Shown here one piece after another: positions 35,801-50,467 of a stretch of 64,000 nt of DNA (its first letter is position 1; every line of letters begins with the position of its first letter). The translations under genes were made by a program, and so were the position numbers. The notes under the pieces were generated by a model, which worked only from the letters and a program-made list of their open reading frames with translations, was not told where the DNA came from and searched no databases. The stretch lies in the NCBI RefSeq assembly GCF_021462265.1, contig NZ_JAJONF010000003.1, positions 1 through 64,000 on the forward strand, read 5' to 3'. The stretch comes from Streptomyces shenzhenensis (GTDB taxonomy: Bacteria > Actinomycetota > Actinomycetes > Streptomycetales > Streptomycetaceae).

Positions 35801-36304
35801 CGGCGACGTGACCACCTCCGCTGTGTTGGGCTCTTCGGCCCCGGTTTCGGCATCCCTCACCCTTGCCCCGGACCGAAGCTCGTCCGCTTCACGGGCGGTC
35901 AGCCCGGCCAGCCGGATCACTCCGTCGAGCGTCTGGGACGTCACATATCCGTCGGCGTCCGCGTAGCGCATCAGAAGCGCTCGCACCCGCCCGACACGGG
36001 CCGACACATTTTCTTCACGGAATCTTGCAACCTTTTCCGCATCTGGCGAGTCCGCGTCTACATGCACACCTGCGTCACGGACATGCAGACCCAGTCGGGC
36101 CAGCTCGCTTCGCAGCCGGTCCTGCTCGACCTGGCCGAGCCCCAGGGGGCGCACGTGCCGTGCGAAGGCCGACTCCGGCACGACGCCGTCCATGGCCGCA
36201 TGCCTCAGTCGAGCCAGCAGCTCCCCGATCGCGCCCTTCAAGCCGGGCCCGCCCGCCTCACCGGCGACTCGATCCTGCACGCCACCCACCCCCGTTCGCT
36301 TCAC
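32837..36304 (-). CDS. Giant sigma-70-type factor with long coiled-coil tail
   Basis: The 1,155-residue protein contains a clear primary-type sigma core. Region 2 spans residues about 260-350 (LVHALVRSYLEQGLDYEDLF, then VGVLGLMRAARKFDPTMGNK and FSTYATWWVRQQIGRAI). Region 3 follows. Region 4 is near 460-495 (TLDELGREFGVTRERIRQVE). Residues 1-255 and 500-860 are extensions, partly acidic and Pro/Glu-rich. About 600-720 looks like a helical domain (GGIDWLAEYALLALGQDRLA). Residues about 868-1135 form a heptad-repeat coiled coil (many AEQRATEAEQ-like units). A sigma factor heading a drmA-drmB operon suggests dedicated transcription of the defence genes, or a sigma-like DNA binder with a structural role. 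GTG 36304 may be a leaderless start. Confidence 0.85.
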   Translation of the reverse strand: MKRTGVGGVQDRVAGEAGGPGLKGAIGELLARLRHAAMDGVVPESAFARHVRPLGLGQVEQDRLRSELARLGLHVRDAGVHVDADSPDAEKVARFREENVSARVGRVRALLMRYADADGYVTSQTLDGVIRLAGLTAREADELRSGARVRDAETGAEEPNTAEVVTSPPEGEPEAAEGEPGTAESGPGAAEQEVLPETGEFADAVAAAMSVLRVDRVQPRPDSRLLSAEAEVGLAVLVRGGADRVAQEPEEAELCALPPGDLRIRARDCLVLHNQRLVHALVRSYLEQGLDYEDLFQVGVLGLMRAARKFDPTMGNKFSTYATWWVRQQIGRAIADEGALIRVPVHMHEQMRKVAAAERTLAAQGRPAGVVDVAVLCDLSVQKVAEIRKLSRRTDSLDRVIGDGTTLGDFVGERQALPSVEQGVVTALLMEDVMAVVDTFPERDARILVRRLSLDGDEPSTLDELGREFGVTRERIRQVESKALPVFRERLRKAGITSAHEGGGSPDATEGRKQARPASRLTHGRAVPVASVDRTSSRADDDPAQADGPAQAHRPAHRNHEEAHRNDEEAAAAVEDVVEENKGDAGKDRLDGVVEPPPPTAAAQAAERAGLDEADEPESPGERGPAESGQRTADWERALRMGAKFEGGIDWLAEYALLALGQDRLALVLGPRATADVVRAARERRMPDRQVLAALEVLQRVFDTLRRARLRPEDFFERPCEALVGLTPSAYLARKPLVNSESRLAVRDALRELVAGLQSRQEPEQPPPASDAHPGGESAGASDREPVVPEEASSSDGRSLPPGQADGRGQVETVSHHVACPDEPAASHHVPGHDEVLDDAGGSPAEDTGLPSEDQGEAAPSVAVQEEEQGSTGDARIVAGLRRDHEAELERVRLEHQEHLAQERRARQAADDRAAAAEAETARQLDTLDETLLRRVDTALLRQERHLRGQAEERLARLREEHHEAQRATAEQAERLEQQLILATRHTSRDDQQAAMSRLRASQAEQRAAEADQRAVEADRRGALAEQRATEAEQHATLAEQRLTEAEQRAARAEQRGFEGDRRLRRYREEAEARLEELEERLSLVEADLDQRDRALAAARRETALQVDAAEQRAAQRIAQAEHDALTRIAELQEQLAEREAAAGRGSFRDRWRRS

Positions 36305-36490
36305 GGCGAGATTAAGGGTGACGTGTTGACGATGTCAACGGATGACTGTTCTGTGCAACGCAAAGCGATTCGTGTACTGTGACGGCTGTCTCACTGTCCG
36401 TTCTGACACGATGGGCCGTGCGGCAGCAGACCAGGGGGCGCGTTCCGTTCCGGAACCGCGAGAACGCGAGCAGTAGGCAGAGGAGCGGCA
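36305..36490. promoter_or_regulatory. Divergent promoter region of the defence island
   Basis: These 186 bases separate the two arms. The perfect palindrome GTTGACGATGTCAAC (36325-36339) contains, on the minus strand, TTGACA as a -35 box (36338-36333), followed after 17 bases by TTAATC (36315-36310) as a -10 box. The predicted start of transcription is then at about 36303, on the GTG of the sigma gene, implying a leaderless message. On the plus strand TTGACG lies in the same palindrome, but I see no good -10 for the kinase-helicase gene. The region is noticeably less G+C-rich than its surroundings. Confidence 0.55.
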
Positions 36491-42787
<6,297 letters not shown>

Positions 42788-42816
42788 GCGCTCACCAGAA
42801 GGATTTGACGATCGTT

Positions 42817-45798
42817 ATGGCATTCACGTTCTCTGCCGGATCCCTGGTGAAGGCCCGTGGCCGCGAGTGGGTGGTGCTCCCCGAGAGCGAGCCCGACCTG
42901 CTCGTCCTGCGTCCGCTCGGCGGCTCGGACGACGACATCGCCGCCGTGCTCCCGTTCGAGCCCGTCGAGGAGGCCCGCTTCGCGCCGCCCGAGCCGGCCG
43001 ACCTCGGCGACCAGCGGGCGGCGGGACTCCTGCGTACGGCCCTGCGGGTCGGCTTCCGCTCGGGCGCGGGCCCGTTCCGCTCGCTGGCCGGCATCGCGGT
43101 GGAGCCGCGCGCGTACCAGCTGGTGCCGTTGCTGATGGCCCTGCGCCAGAAGACGGTACGCATGCTGATCTCCGACGACGTCGGTATCGGCAAGACGATC
43201 GAGGCGGGCCTGATCGCGAGCGAGATGCTGGCGCAGGGCGAGGCCAGCGGCCTGGCCGTGCTCTGCTCACCGGCCCTGGCCGAGCAGTGGCAGCAGGAAC
43301 TGCGCGGCAAGTTCGGCATCGACGCGGAGCTGGTCCTGTCCTCGACGGTGTCGCGGCTGGAGCGCGGCCTGGACCTCGGGCAGTCGTTGTTCGACAGGTA
43401 CCCGAACGTGATCGTGTCGACGGACTTCATCAAGTCCACGCGCCACCGCGACGACTTCGTGCGCCACTGTCCCGACCTGGTGATCGTCGACGAGGCGCAC
43501 ACGTGCGTGGCCGCCGACGACACCTCGGCGAGCGCGCAGAGCCAGCTGCGCTACGAGCTGCTGCGCCGGGTGGCGCAGGACGCCGAGCGCCATCTGCTCC
43601 TGGTGACGGCGACCCCGCACAGCGGCAAGGAGTCCGCGTTCCGGAACCTGCTCGGGCTGGTCAAGCCGGACCTGGCCCACGTGAACCTGGAGTCGGAGAC
43701 GGGCCGGAAACTGCTCGCCCAGCACTTCGTGGCCCGCAAGCGCGCGGACGTACGTCAGTACCTCACGAAGGAGGACGGCCTGGCGGACGACTCCCTCGCC
43801 GAACGCACCGCCTTCCCCTCGGACCGCTTCTTCAAGGACGAGACGTACAAGCTGTCCCCCGAGTACCGGGCCCTGCTGGACGACGCGATCGCCTACGCGA
43901 GCGAACGCGTCGAGGAGGCGGGCGGCCAGGGCAGGCGGGAGGCCCGTATCGCCTGGTGGTCGGCGATCGCGCTGCTGCGCTCGCTGGTGTCGTCCCCGGC
44001 CGCGGCCGCGCAGACCCTGACGACGCGCTCCGCGGCGGCGATCGCGGCGTCGGCGGAGGAGGCCGACAAGCTGGGCGCCCCGCTCAACAGCGACGCGGCG
44101 GACAGCGACGCACTGGAGGGCATGGACGTGGCCCCGGGCGCGGAGACGGAGGAGGGGGCCGGCGAGGGGGCTGACGACGGGCCGGTGAAGTCGCGGTTGT
44201 CCGAACTGGCATCCCTGGCGGCCCAGTTGAAGGGCCCGGAGAAGGACCTCAAGCTGAAGGCGCTCATCAAGCACCTCAAGGCGCTGCTGGCCGACGGCTA
44301 CAACCCGATCGTCTTCTGCCGCTACATCCCGACGGCGAAGTACCTGGCCGAGCAGCTGGAGAACGACCCGGAGACCAAGAAGCGCGGCCCGCTGGGCGCG
44401 AAGACGGTCGTCAAGGCGGTCACCGGTGAGCTGTCCCCGCAGCAGCGCATCGAGCGGATCGAGGCACTGGCGGCGGAGGCCGGCGAGGACGCGGCGGCCC
44501 GCCGGGTTCTGATCGCCACGGACTGCCTGTCGGAGGGCGTCAACCTCCAGCACCACTTCGACGCGGTCGTCCACTACGACCTGGCCTGGAACCCGACCCG
44601 CCACGACCAGCGCGAGGGCCGCGTGGACCGCTACGGCCAGCGGCGCGACGAGGTCCGCGTCATCACCCTGTACGGCGACGACAACGGGATCGACGGCAAG
44701 GTCCTGGAGGTGCTGATCAAGAAGCACCGCCAGATCAAGAAGGACCTCGGTATCTCGGTCTCCGTCCCCGACGAGCTGTCGACGGGCGTGACGGACGCGA
44801 TCGTGGAGTGGCTGCTGATGCGCGGCCGGGAGAACGAGGACGCGTTGTTCAGCGCGGACGCGTTCAAGGTGAGCACGGCGAAGCTGGACAGCGACTGGAA
44901 CTCGGCGGCGGAACGCGAGCGGACGTCCCGTTCCCGGTTCGCGCAGCGCTCGATCCATCCGGAGGAGGTGGCCCGCGAGGTCGCGTCGATCCGGGAGGCG
45001 CTGGGCGGGGTGGGGGAGGTCCGGACGTTCGTGCGGGAGGCGCTGGGTGCGCTGGGCGCGGTGCTGCGGGGCGCCGACGCTGCGGCCGAGGACTTCACGG
45101 CGCAGGTCGGCGGTACTCCGGCGGGCCTGCGGGACGCGCTCGCGCCGGTGGTGGGCGTGGAGGTCGTCGAGAAGGACCGCGAGATCCCGTTCCGGAGCGA
45201 TCCGGCGGTGGCGCGGGGGGAGGCGGCGCTGGTCCGCACGGACCCGGTGGTCGGCGCGCTCGCGTCCCACGTCCTCAACGCCGCGCTGGACACCCAGGCG
45301 GAGGGCGCCCGCCCGGCCCGCCGCTGCGGGGTGATCACGACGGACGCGGTGACCACGAGGACGACCCTGCTGCTGGTCCGCTACCGCTTCCACCTCACGC
45401 TGCCGTCCCGGAGCGGCGAACGGCAGCTGGTGGCGGAGGACGCGCGCCTGCTGGCGTTCGAGGGTGCGCCGAAGAACGGGGCGTGGCTCGCGCCGGAGCA
45501 GGCGGCCGCCCTGCTGGAGGCGACGGCGTCGGAGAACACCGACCCGCACTTCGGAGAGCGCACGATGACGCGCATCCTCGGCCAACTCCCTGACATCAAC
45601 GGCCATCTGGAGACCTACGGCGACGAACTCGCCGCCGAGCTGGACGCCGCCCACCGCCGGGTGCGGACCGCCTCCGGCGAGATCGTCCGGGGCCTGTCGG
45701 TCACCGCCCAGAAGCCCGCCGACATCCTCGGCGCCTACGTGTACCTGCCCGCCGCCGCTTCTGCTTCTGCTTCTGTTCCGGTTGGAGTGTCCGCCTGA
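42817..45798 (+). CDS. drmD: DrmD-like SNF2 helicase
   Basis: The SNF2/RapA-type translocase, 993 residues from ATG 42817, is the hallmark of class 1 DISARM. It has motif I SDDVGIGKTIEAGL (near residue 120), motif II VDEAH (near 226), TATPHSGKE, and the helicase C motifs ATDCLSEGVNLQ and WNPTRHDQREGRVDRYGQ (near 590-608). An acidic insert (about residues 430-465) separates the lobes. AAGGA precedes the gene; it is 13 bases from ATG 42817 but only 1 base from a TTG at 42805, so ATG is preferred with some doubt. The stop overlaps the methylase start (TGATG). Its partners are the methylase and, by analogy, DrmA-DrmB. Confidence 0.82.
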   Translation: MAFTFSAGSLVKARGREWVVLPESEPDLLVLRPLGGSDDDIAAVLPFEPVEEARFAPPEPADLGDQRAAGLLRTALRVGFRSGAGPFRSLAGIAVEPRAYQLVPLLMALRQKTVRMLISDDVGIGKTIEAGLIASEMLAQGEASGLAVLCSPALAEQWQQELRGKFGIDAELVLSSTVSRLERGLDLGQSLFDRYPNVIVSTDFIKSTRHRDDFVRHCPDLVIVDEAHTCVAADDTSASAQSQLRYELLRRVAQDAERHLLLVTATPHSGKESAFRNLLGLVKPDLAHVNLESETGRKLLAQHFVARKRADVRQYLTKEDGLADDSLAERTAFPSDRFFKDETYKLSPEYRALLDDAIAYASERVEEAGGQGRREARIAWWSAIALLRSLVSSPAAAAQTLTTRSAAAIAASAEEADKLGAPLNSDAADSDALEGMDVAPGAETEEGAGEGADDGPVKSRLSELASLAAQLKGPEKDLKLKALIKHLKALLADGYNPIVFCRYIPTAKYLAEQLENDPETKKRGPLGAKTVVKAVTGELSPQQRIERIEALAAEAGEDAAARRVLIATDCLSEGVNLQHHFDAVVHYDLAWNPTRHDQREGRVDRYGQRRDEVRVITLYGDDNGIDGKVLEVLIKKHRQIKKDLGISVSVPDELSTGVTDAIVEWLLMRGRENEDALFSADAFKVSTAKLDSDWNSAAERERTSRSRFAQRSIHPEEVAREVASIREALGGVGEVRTFVREALGALGAVLRGADAAAEDFTAQVGGTPAGLRDALAPVVGVEVVEKDREIPFRSDPAVARGEAALVRTDPVVGALASHVLNAALDTQAEGARPARRCGVITTDAVTTRTTLLLVRYRFHLTLPSRSGERQLVAEDARLLAFEGAPKNGAWLAPEQAAALLEATASENTDPHFGERTMTRILGQLPDINGHLETYGDELAAELDAAHRRVRTASGEIVRGLSVTAQKPADILGAYVYLPAAASASASVPVGVSA

Positions 45799-48700
45799 TG
45801 TCCGCCACCACCCGCAACCAGGTGTTCACCGCCGTCCACACGGTCGGGGGGCTGCTGCCGGCTGACATGCTGGTGCGGATCTCCGAGGGCAAGGATGTCC
45901 CCGGTTCCAAGCCCGCCGACTACGGCCTGCCGTCGTCCCGTTCGGTACGGGACGAGGCCGAGCGCAGCTGGGAGTACCTCAAGCCGCTGTGGCGCGAGCT
46001 GCGCAAGCGCCTGCCGGAAGACCGGGTGACGGGCGTACCGGCGAGTGACCCCACCGGGCTCGCGGAGAACGACTGGCTGACCCCGCTCTGGCGGGAACTG
46101 GGCTTCGGCCGCCTGACGCACATCGGTGCGGCAGGCATCACCGCCGACTCCGACGCGGAGAAGAAGTTCCCGGTCTCCCACCGCTGGCACCACGCCCTCA
46201 TCCACCAGGCGGCCTGGAACGCCGAGCTGGACAAGCGGCCCGGCGGCGCCGGCACGGTCCCGCCGCAGTCGATGCTCCAGGAGTGCCTGAACCGCACCGA
46301 GGCCCACCTGTGGGGCGTCCTGACCAACGGCCGTCAGGTCCGCCTGCTCCGCGACTCCAGCGCGCTCGCCACCGCGTCGTACGTCGAGTTCGACCTGGAA
46401 GCCATCTTCGACGGCGAGCTGTTCAGCGAGTTCGTGCTGCTGTACCGGCTGCTGCACGCGTCGCGGTTCGAGGTGGCGGAGGGGGCGGCGCCATCGTCCT
46501 GCTGGCTGGAAAAGTGGCGCACGGAGGCCATCGCCTCGGGCACCCGCGCGCTGGACCAGCTCCGCAAAGGCGTCCAGGAGGCGATCACCGCGCTGGGCAC
46601 GGGTTTCCTGCGGCACCCGGAGAACACGGCGCTGCGGGAGGACGTCCGCCCGAAGGCGCTGCAGGCCGCCCTGCTGCGCATGGTGTACCGCCTGCTCTTC
46701 GTGTTCGTCGCCGAGGACCGCGACGCGCTGCTGTCGCCGAAGGCGGACCCGCAGGCACGCGAGCGTTACGAGACGTACTTCTCGTCGGCCAGGCTGCGCG
46801 CCCACGCCAGGAAACGGCGAGGTACGGCTCACGGCGACCTGTACGAGGCGCTGCGCATCGTCCTCACGGCACTCGGTGACGAGAAGGGCCGCCCCGAACT
46901 GGGCCTGCCCGGCCTCGGCGGCCTGTTCAACGACACGGAGGCGGATGCCCCGCTTCGCGACCTGAAGCTCTCCAACGAGGCCCTGCTGACGGCCGTACGG
47001 CACCTCTCCCAGGTCCGCGACGGCAGCTCGGGCCGCTGGCGGGCGGTGGACTACCGGCACCTGGACGCGGAGGAACTGGGGTCGGTCTACGAGTCCCTGC
47101 TGGAGCTGGAGCCGAAGTACAGCGTGGCCGATCGTATGTTCACGCTGGTCGAGGTGGCGGGCAACACCCGTAAGACGACGGGCAGTTACTACACTCCGTC
47201 GTCGTTGATCGAGTGCCTGCTGAACTCCACGCTTGACCCGGTGATAGAGGATGCTGTGCGGCGCGGTGAGGAGGAAGCGGCGCGATCGGGAGCCGCCGAT
47301 CCGGCCGACGCCATCGTCAACGAGTTGCTGTCCCTGACTGTCTGCGACCCGGCCTGCGGCTCCGGGCACTTCCTCGTGGCGGCGGCCCGTCGTATCGCCA
47401 AGCAGGTCGCGGCGGTCCGGGAACGCAACCCGGAGCCCACGCTGGACGCTGTGCGCCACGCCCTGCATGAGGTCGTCGCCCGGTGCATCTACGGTGTCGA
47501 CCTCAACCCGATGGCTGTGGACCTGGCCAAGGTGTCTCTGTGGCTGGAGGCCCTGGAGCCGGGCAAACCACTCGGGTTCTTGGACGCGCATGTAAAGTGC
47601 GGCAACGCTCTGGTCGGGGCAACGCCGGCACTATTGCAGGGTGGCATCCCCGACGCCGCTTTCAAGCCGGTCGAAGGCGACGACAAGAAGTTCGCCAAGG
47701 CCTTGGAACGCCAAAATCATCTGGAGCGGGGCGGCCAGCGGGGTTTGTTCGATCTGCATACCGAAGCACACGTCGCCAATACCGCCTTCGCAACGGGACT
47801 GCGCCGTATCACGGGTGCGTCGCCGGACACTCTGACGGAAGTGAAACGCCAGGAGGCTGATTACCAGAACTGGGCAGAGTCGGCCGCCTACGTTCATGCC
47901 CTCCACGCATCCGACGCCTGGTGCGCGACGTTCATGTGGCGCAAGGCACCCGATGCGCCACTTGCGGTGACCGAGGATGTATTCCGCACCCTCCAAGATC
48001 CGACGACTTACGCAGCTCCGCAGACCACGCACGAGGAGATCATCCGGTTGAGGGACCGCTACCGGTTCTTTCATTGGCATCTGGAGTTTCCAGATGTGTT
48101 CTCTGTACCGGAGTCGGGTGCGGGGGTGGACAAGGGTACGGGATGGGCCGGCGGTTTCGACTGTGTGCTGGGAAATCCACCGTGGGACCAAGTTCAGGTT
48201 GACGCCAGAGAGTTCTTCGCAGCAACGCGAGCAGACATCGCTCAGGCCTCAACTATGGCCGCCCGTAACCGCATGATCAAGAAACTTGCCACTGAGGACC
48301 CGGAACTGTTCGCGGCATTTACGGAAGAGCAGCGCGCCAATGACGGATTTAAGCACTTCGTTCACTCTTCTTCCCATTTCCCACTCACAGCGTATGGTCG
48401 CCTGAACACGTACTCGCTTTTCTCCGAACTTGCCCACAAGCTGACAGGGAGGCGAGGTGCAGTCGGCCAGATCATCCCGTCCGGCATCGCAACCGACTCA
48501 TTCAATCAGCACTTCTTCAAGGATTTGATCAACAGAAAGTCGCTAGTCTCCCTGTATGATTTCCGAAACACCGGATTCTTTGGCGATGTCGCAGGGGCTC
48601 AGGGAAACAGGTTCTGCTTGCTAGTCTCGCGGTCGATTCCTAACACCCAACCGCTCGACCTCGCATTTCGCCTGGAATCGGTCGCGGAGCTTGATGATGC

Positions 48701-49871
48701 AAGCCGACACGTGCAGGTTACCCCGGAAGAGATTCAACTCGTCAACCCCAACACCGGAACATGCCCGATCTTCAAGAGCTCACGTGACGCACAAATCACA
48801 ATCGGCACATATAAGAGGCTCCCTGTACTAATCAACGAGAGTACTAATCACGGAAATTCTTGGAATCTCGACTTCCAGCTCATGTTCATGACCAACACTG
48901 ATTCGCATCTCTTCAGGGAGGGCGGCGAGCTACGCGAAGAAGGTTGGCGCAGCGAAGGAAATAAACTTACCGCCGATGGCAGACGAATGCTTCCACTCTA
49001 CGAAGCAAAAATGCTGCACCAGTACAACCATCGATTCGGCGACTATGCACTTGCCGATCTCTCGAAGGGTAAGGGTGTACGCGCACTTCCCACCCCGTCA
49101 GCCACCCAGCTAGACACCCCAGGCTACTGCACAGAACCCCGCTACTGGATTCCCGAGGCATCCGTTGACTCGAAACTGACCGAAAAGGGGTGGCGAAGCG
49201 AATGGGTTATCGGGTTCAGGAAGATTACTAGCTCCCTGGACGAGCGGAGCGTAATCGCCTTCCTAGCGCCTAGGGGGGGAGTGGCAGATTCGGCAAACGT
49301 GATCCTCCCAGGAAGTATTGAGCATGTATCAGTCCTCTATGCCCAGCTTTCGTCTTTCGCTTTCGACTATGTCGCCCGGCAGAAGTTGGGAGGTGTGAAT
49401 TTGAACTTCTTCATCTTCGCCCAGTTGCCCACACTGCTGCCAACGCACGCCGAACGTCACGCTGCTTTTGTTAACCCTCGAGTACTAGAGCTTGCATATA
49501 CCGCATACGACATGCAGGGTTTCGCCCTTGAAATGGGCGAAATTGGTGCGCCTTTCCGATGGAGCGAGGGGCGCCGACAAGCCATCCGCTCCGAGTTGGA
49601 TGCCCTCTTCTTTCATCTTTACGGAATTACCCGTGACGACGCGGACTACATCCTCGACACCTTCCCCATCGTCCGCCGCAAGGACGAGGCCAAGTACGGC
49701 ACGTACCGCACCAAGGAACTGATCCTCGCCGAGTACGACCGCATGGCCGTCGCTGGCCTCACCCTGGAGAACCCGCTCGTCGAAGGCGGGAACTACACCT
49801 CCACTCTCAACCCGCCTCCCGGTCATGGCCCCCGCCACCCAGCAAAGACTTCGGACGGAACTGCGGCATGA
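45798..49871 (+). CDS. drmMI: DrmMI-like N6-adenine DNA methyltransferase
   Basis: The 1,357-residue methylase has SAM motif I CDPACGSGHFLVAAARR (near residue 516), a FxGxD-like GVDLNPMAVDLAK, and catalytic motif IV GNPPWDQV (near 792), the NPPW form used for N6-adenine. An N-terminal helical domain (1-450) precedes the core and a C-terminal target-recognition region follows. In DISARM this methylase marks host DNA. From about 47,580 to 49,640 the base composition drops sharply (47 percent G+C in the 60 bases at 48781, against 72 percent at 46021), with codons such as ATA, AGA and CTA that are rare in the rest. This suggests an exchanged catalytic/recognition half. Both ends overlap neighbours (TGATG, ATGA). 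Confidence 0.85.
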   Translation: MSATTRNQVFTAVHTVGGLLPADMLVRISEGKDVPGSKPADYGLPSSRSVRDEAERSWEYLKPLWRELRKRLPEDRVTGVPASDPTGLAENDWLTPLWRELGFGRLTHIGAAGITADSDAEKKFPVSHRWHHALIHQAAWNAELDKRPGGAGTVPPQSMLQECLNRTEAHLWGVLTNGRQVRLLRDSSALATASYVEFDLEAIFDGELFSEFVLLYRLLHASRFEVAEGAAPSSCWLEKWRTEAIASGTRALDQLRKGVQEAITALGTGFLRHPENTALREDVRPKALQAALLRMVYRLLFVFVAEDRDALLSPKADPQARERYETYFSSARLRAHARKRRGTAHGDLYEALRIVLTALGDEKGRPELGLPGLGGLFNDTEADAPLRDLKLSNEALLTAVRHLSQVRDGSSGRWRAVDYRHLDAEELGSVYESLLELEPKYSVADRMFTLVEVAGNTRKTTGSYYTPSSLIECLLNSTLDPVIEDAVRRGEEEAARSGAADPADAIVNELLSLTVCDPACGSGHFLVAAARRIAKQVAAVRERNPEPTLDAVRHALHEVVARCIYGVDLNPMAVDLAKVSLWLEALEPGKPLGFLDAHVKCGNALVGATPALLQGGIPDAAFKPVEGDDKKFAKALERQNHLERGGQRGLFDLHTEAHVANTAFATGLRRITGASPDTLTEVKRQEADYQNWAESAAYVHALHASDAWCATFMWRKAPDAPLAVTEDVFRTLQDPTTYAAPQTTHEEIIRLRDRYRFFHWHLEFPDVFSVPESGAGVDKGTGWAGGFDCVLGNPPWDQVQVDAREFFAATRADIAQASTMAARNRMIKKLATEDPELFAAFTEEQRANDGFKHFVHSSSHFPLTAYGRLNTYSLFSELAHKLTGRRGAVGQIIPSGIATDSFNQHFFKDLINRKSLVSLYDFRNTGFFGDVAGAQGNRFCLLVSRSIPNTQPLDLAFRLESVAELDDASRHVQVTPEEIQLVNPNTGTCPIFKSSRDAQITIGTYKRLPVLINESTNHGNSWNLDFQLMFMTNTDSHLFREGGELREEGWRSEGNKLTADGRRMLPLYEAKMLHQYNHRFGDYALADLSKGKGVRALPTPSATQLDTPGYCTEPRYWIPEASVDSKLTEKGWRSEWVIGFRKITSSLDERSVIAFLAPRGGVADSANVILPGSIEHVSVLYAQLSSFAFDYVARQKLGGVNLNFFIFAQLPTLLPTHAERHAAFVNPRVLELAYTAYDMQGFALEMGEIGAPFRWSEGRRQAIRSELDALFFHLYGITRDDADYILDTFPIVRRKDEAKYGTYRTKELILAEYDRMAVAGLTLENPLVEGGNYTSTLNPPPGHGPRHPAKTSDGTAA

Positions 49872-50380
49872 AATACAAAGACGAAGATGAGATCAAGCGC
49901 GCGCTTGGAATCGACTCCTGGAGACACCTCTCCAAGGACAAGATGGTCAGGTTCGTGGCCATGATGCCCGACATGGGTACCGAGGTAGCCCTGAAGATCG
50001 TCGAACAATTTCCCGCGTTCAAGGAGTTCGCCCAGAATGTTGTGGATGCGATAAAGAAATCGCATGAGTCCACGCTCTCGGCTAACAAGGAAAGTCAGGA
50101 ACACGTCCATCGAGCCTATCAGGATCTCAGGGAGACTCTCAAGAGGGAGCTCGACAAGGATGACTTGACTTGGGAACAGAAAAGGGAACTCATCGAGAAG
50201 ATGCAGGAAGCTGTAAGGGAGGAGTCCCAGAAGGACAGCGAGAATAAAAATTTCTTGGATGGGGCGCTCAAGAAAGTCATGCTGGTCGGTGGCGCTGCAC
50301 TCGCCTTGGGCGTGGCTTTTGTCGGGGGCAGGGTAATGGCTGAGAGCAAGGACGACCCCGAAGGGACCCTGGAGGCCTGA
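49868..50380 (+). CDS. Coiled-coil protein with one membrane segment
   Basis: The 170-residue product starts at ATG 49868, overlapping the methylase stop (ATGA). Residues about 20-60 look like a small helical domain. About 65-125 are highly charged and helical with coiled-coil spacing (LRETLKRELDKDDLTWEQKR). A Gly/Ala-rich hydrophobic segment (VMLVGGAALALGVAFVGGRV, about 137-156) precedes an acidic tail. Base composition is as low as in the methylase's second half, suggesting that the two arrived together. I do not recognise the family. It could anchor or report for the defence complex at the membrane, but that is inference. Confidence 0.75.
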   Translation: MKYKDEDEIKRALGIDSWRHLSKDKMVRFVAMMPDMGTEVALKIVEQFPAFKEFAQNVVDAIKKSHESTLSANKESQEHVHRAYQDLRETLKRELDKDDLTWEQKRELIEKMQEAVREESQKDSENKNFLDGALKKVMLVGGAALALGVAFVGGRVMAESKDDPEGTLEA

Positions 50381-50467
50381 CTTTCACCTCCACCCTCGCT
50401 TCCCCAGGCCACGGCCCCGCCACCGCACCTGCCCCAACGTCTTTCGCTGCCCGAGCCAGGAGCCAGG

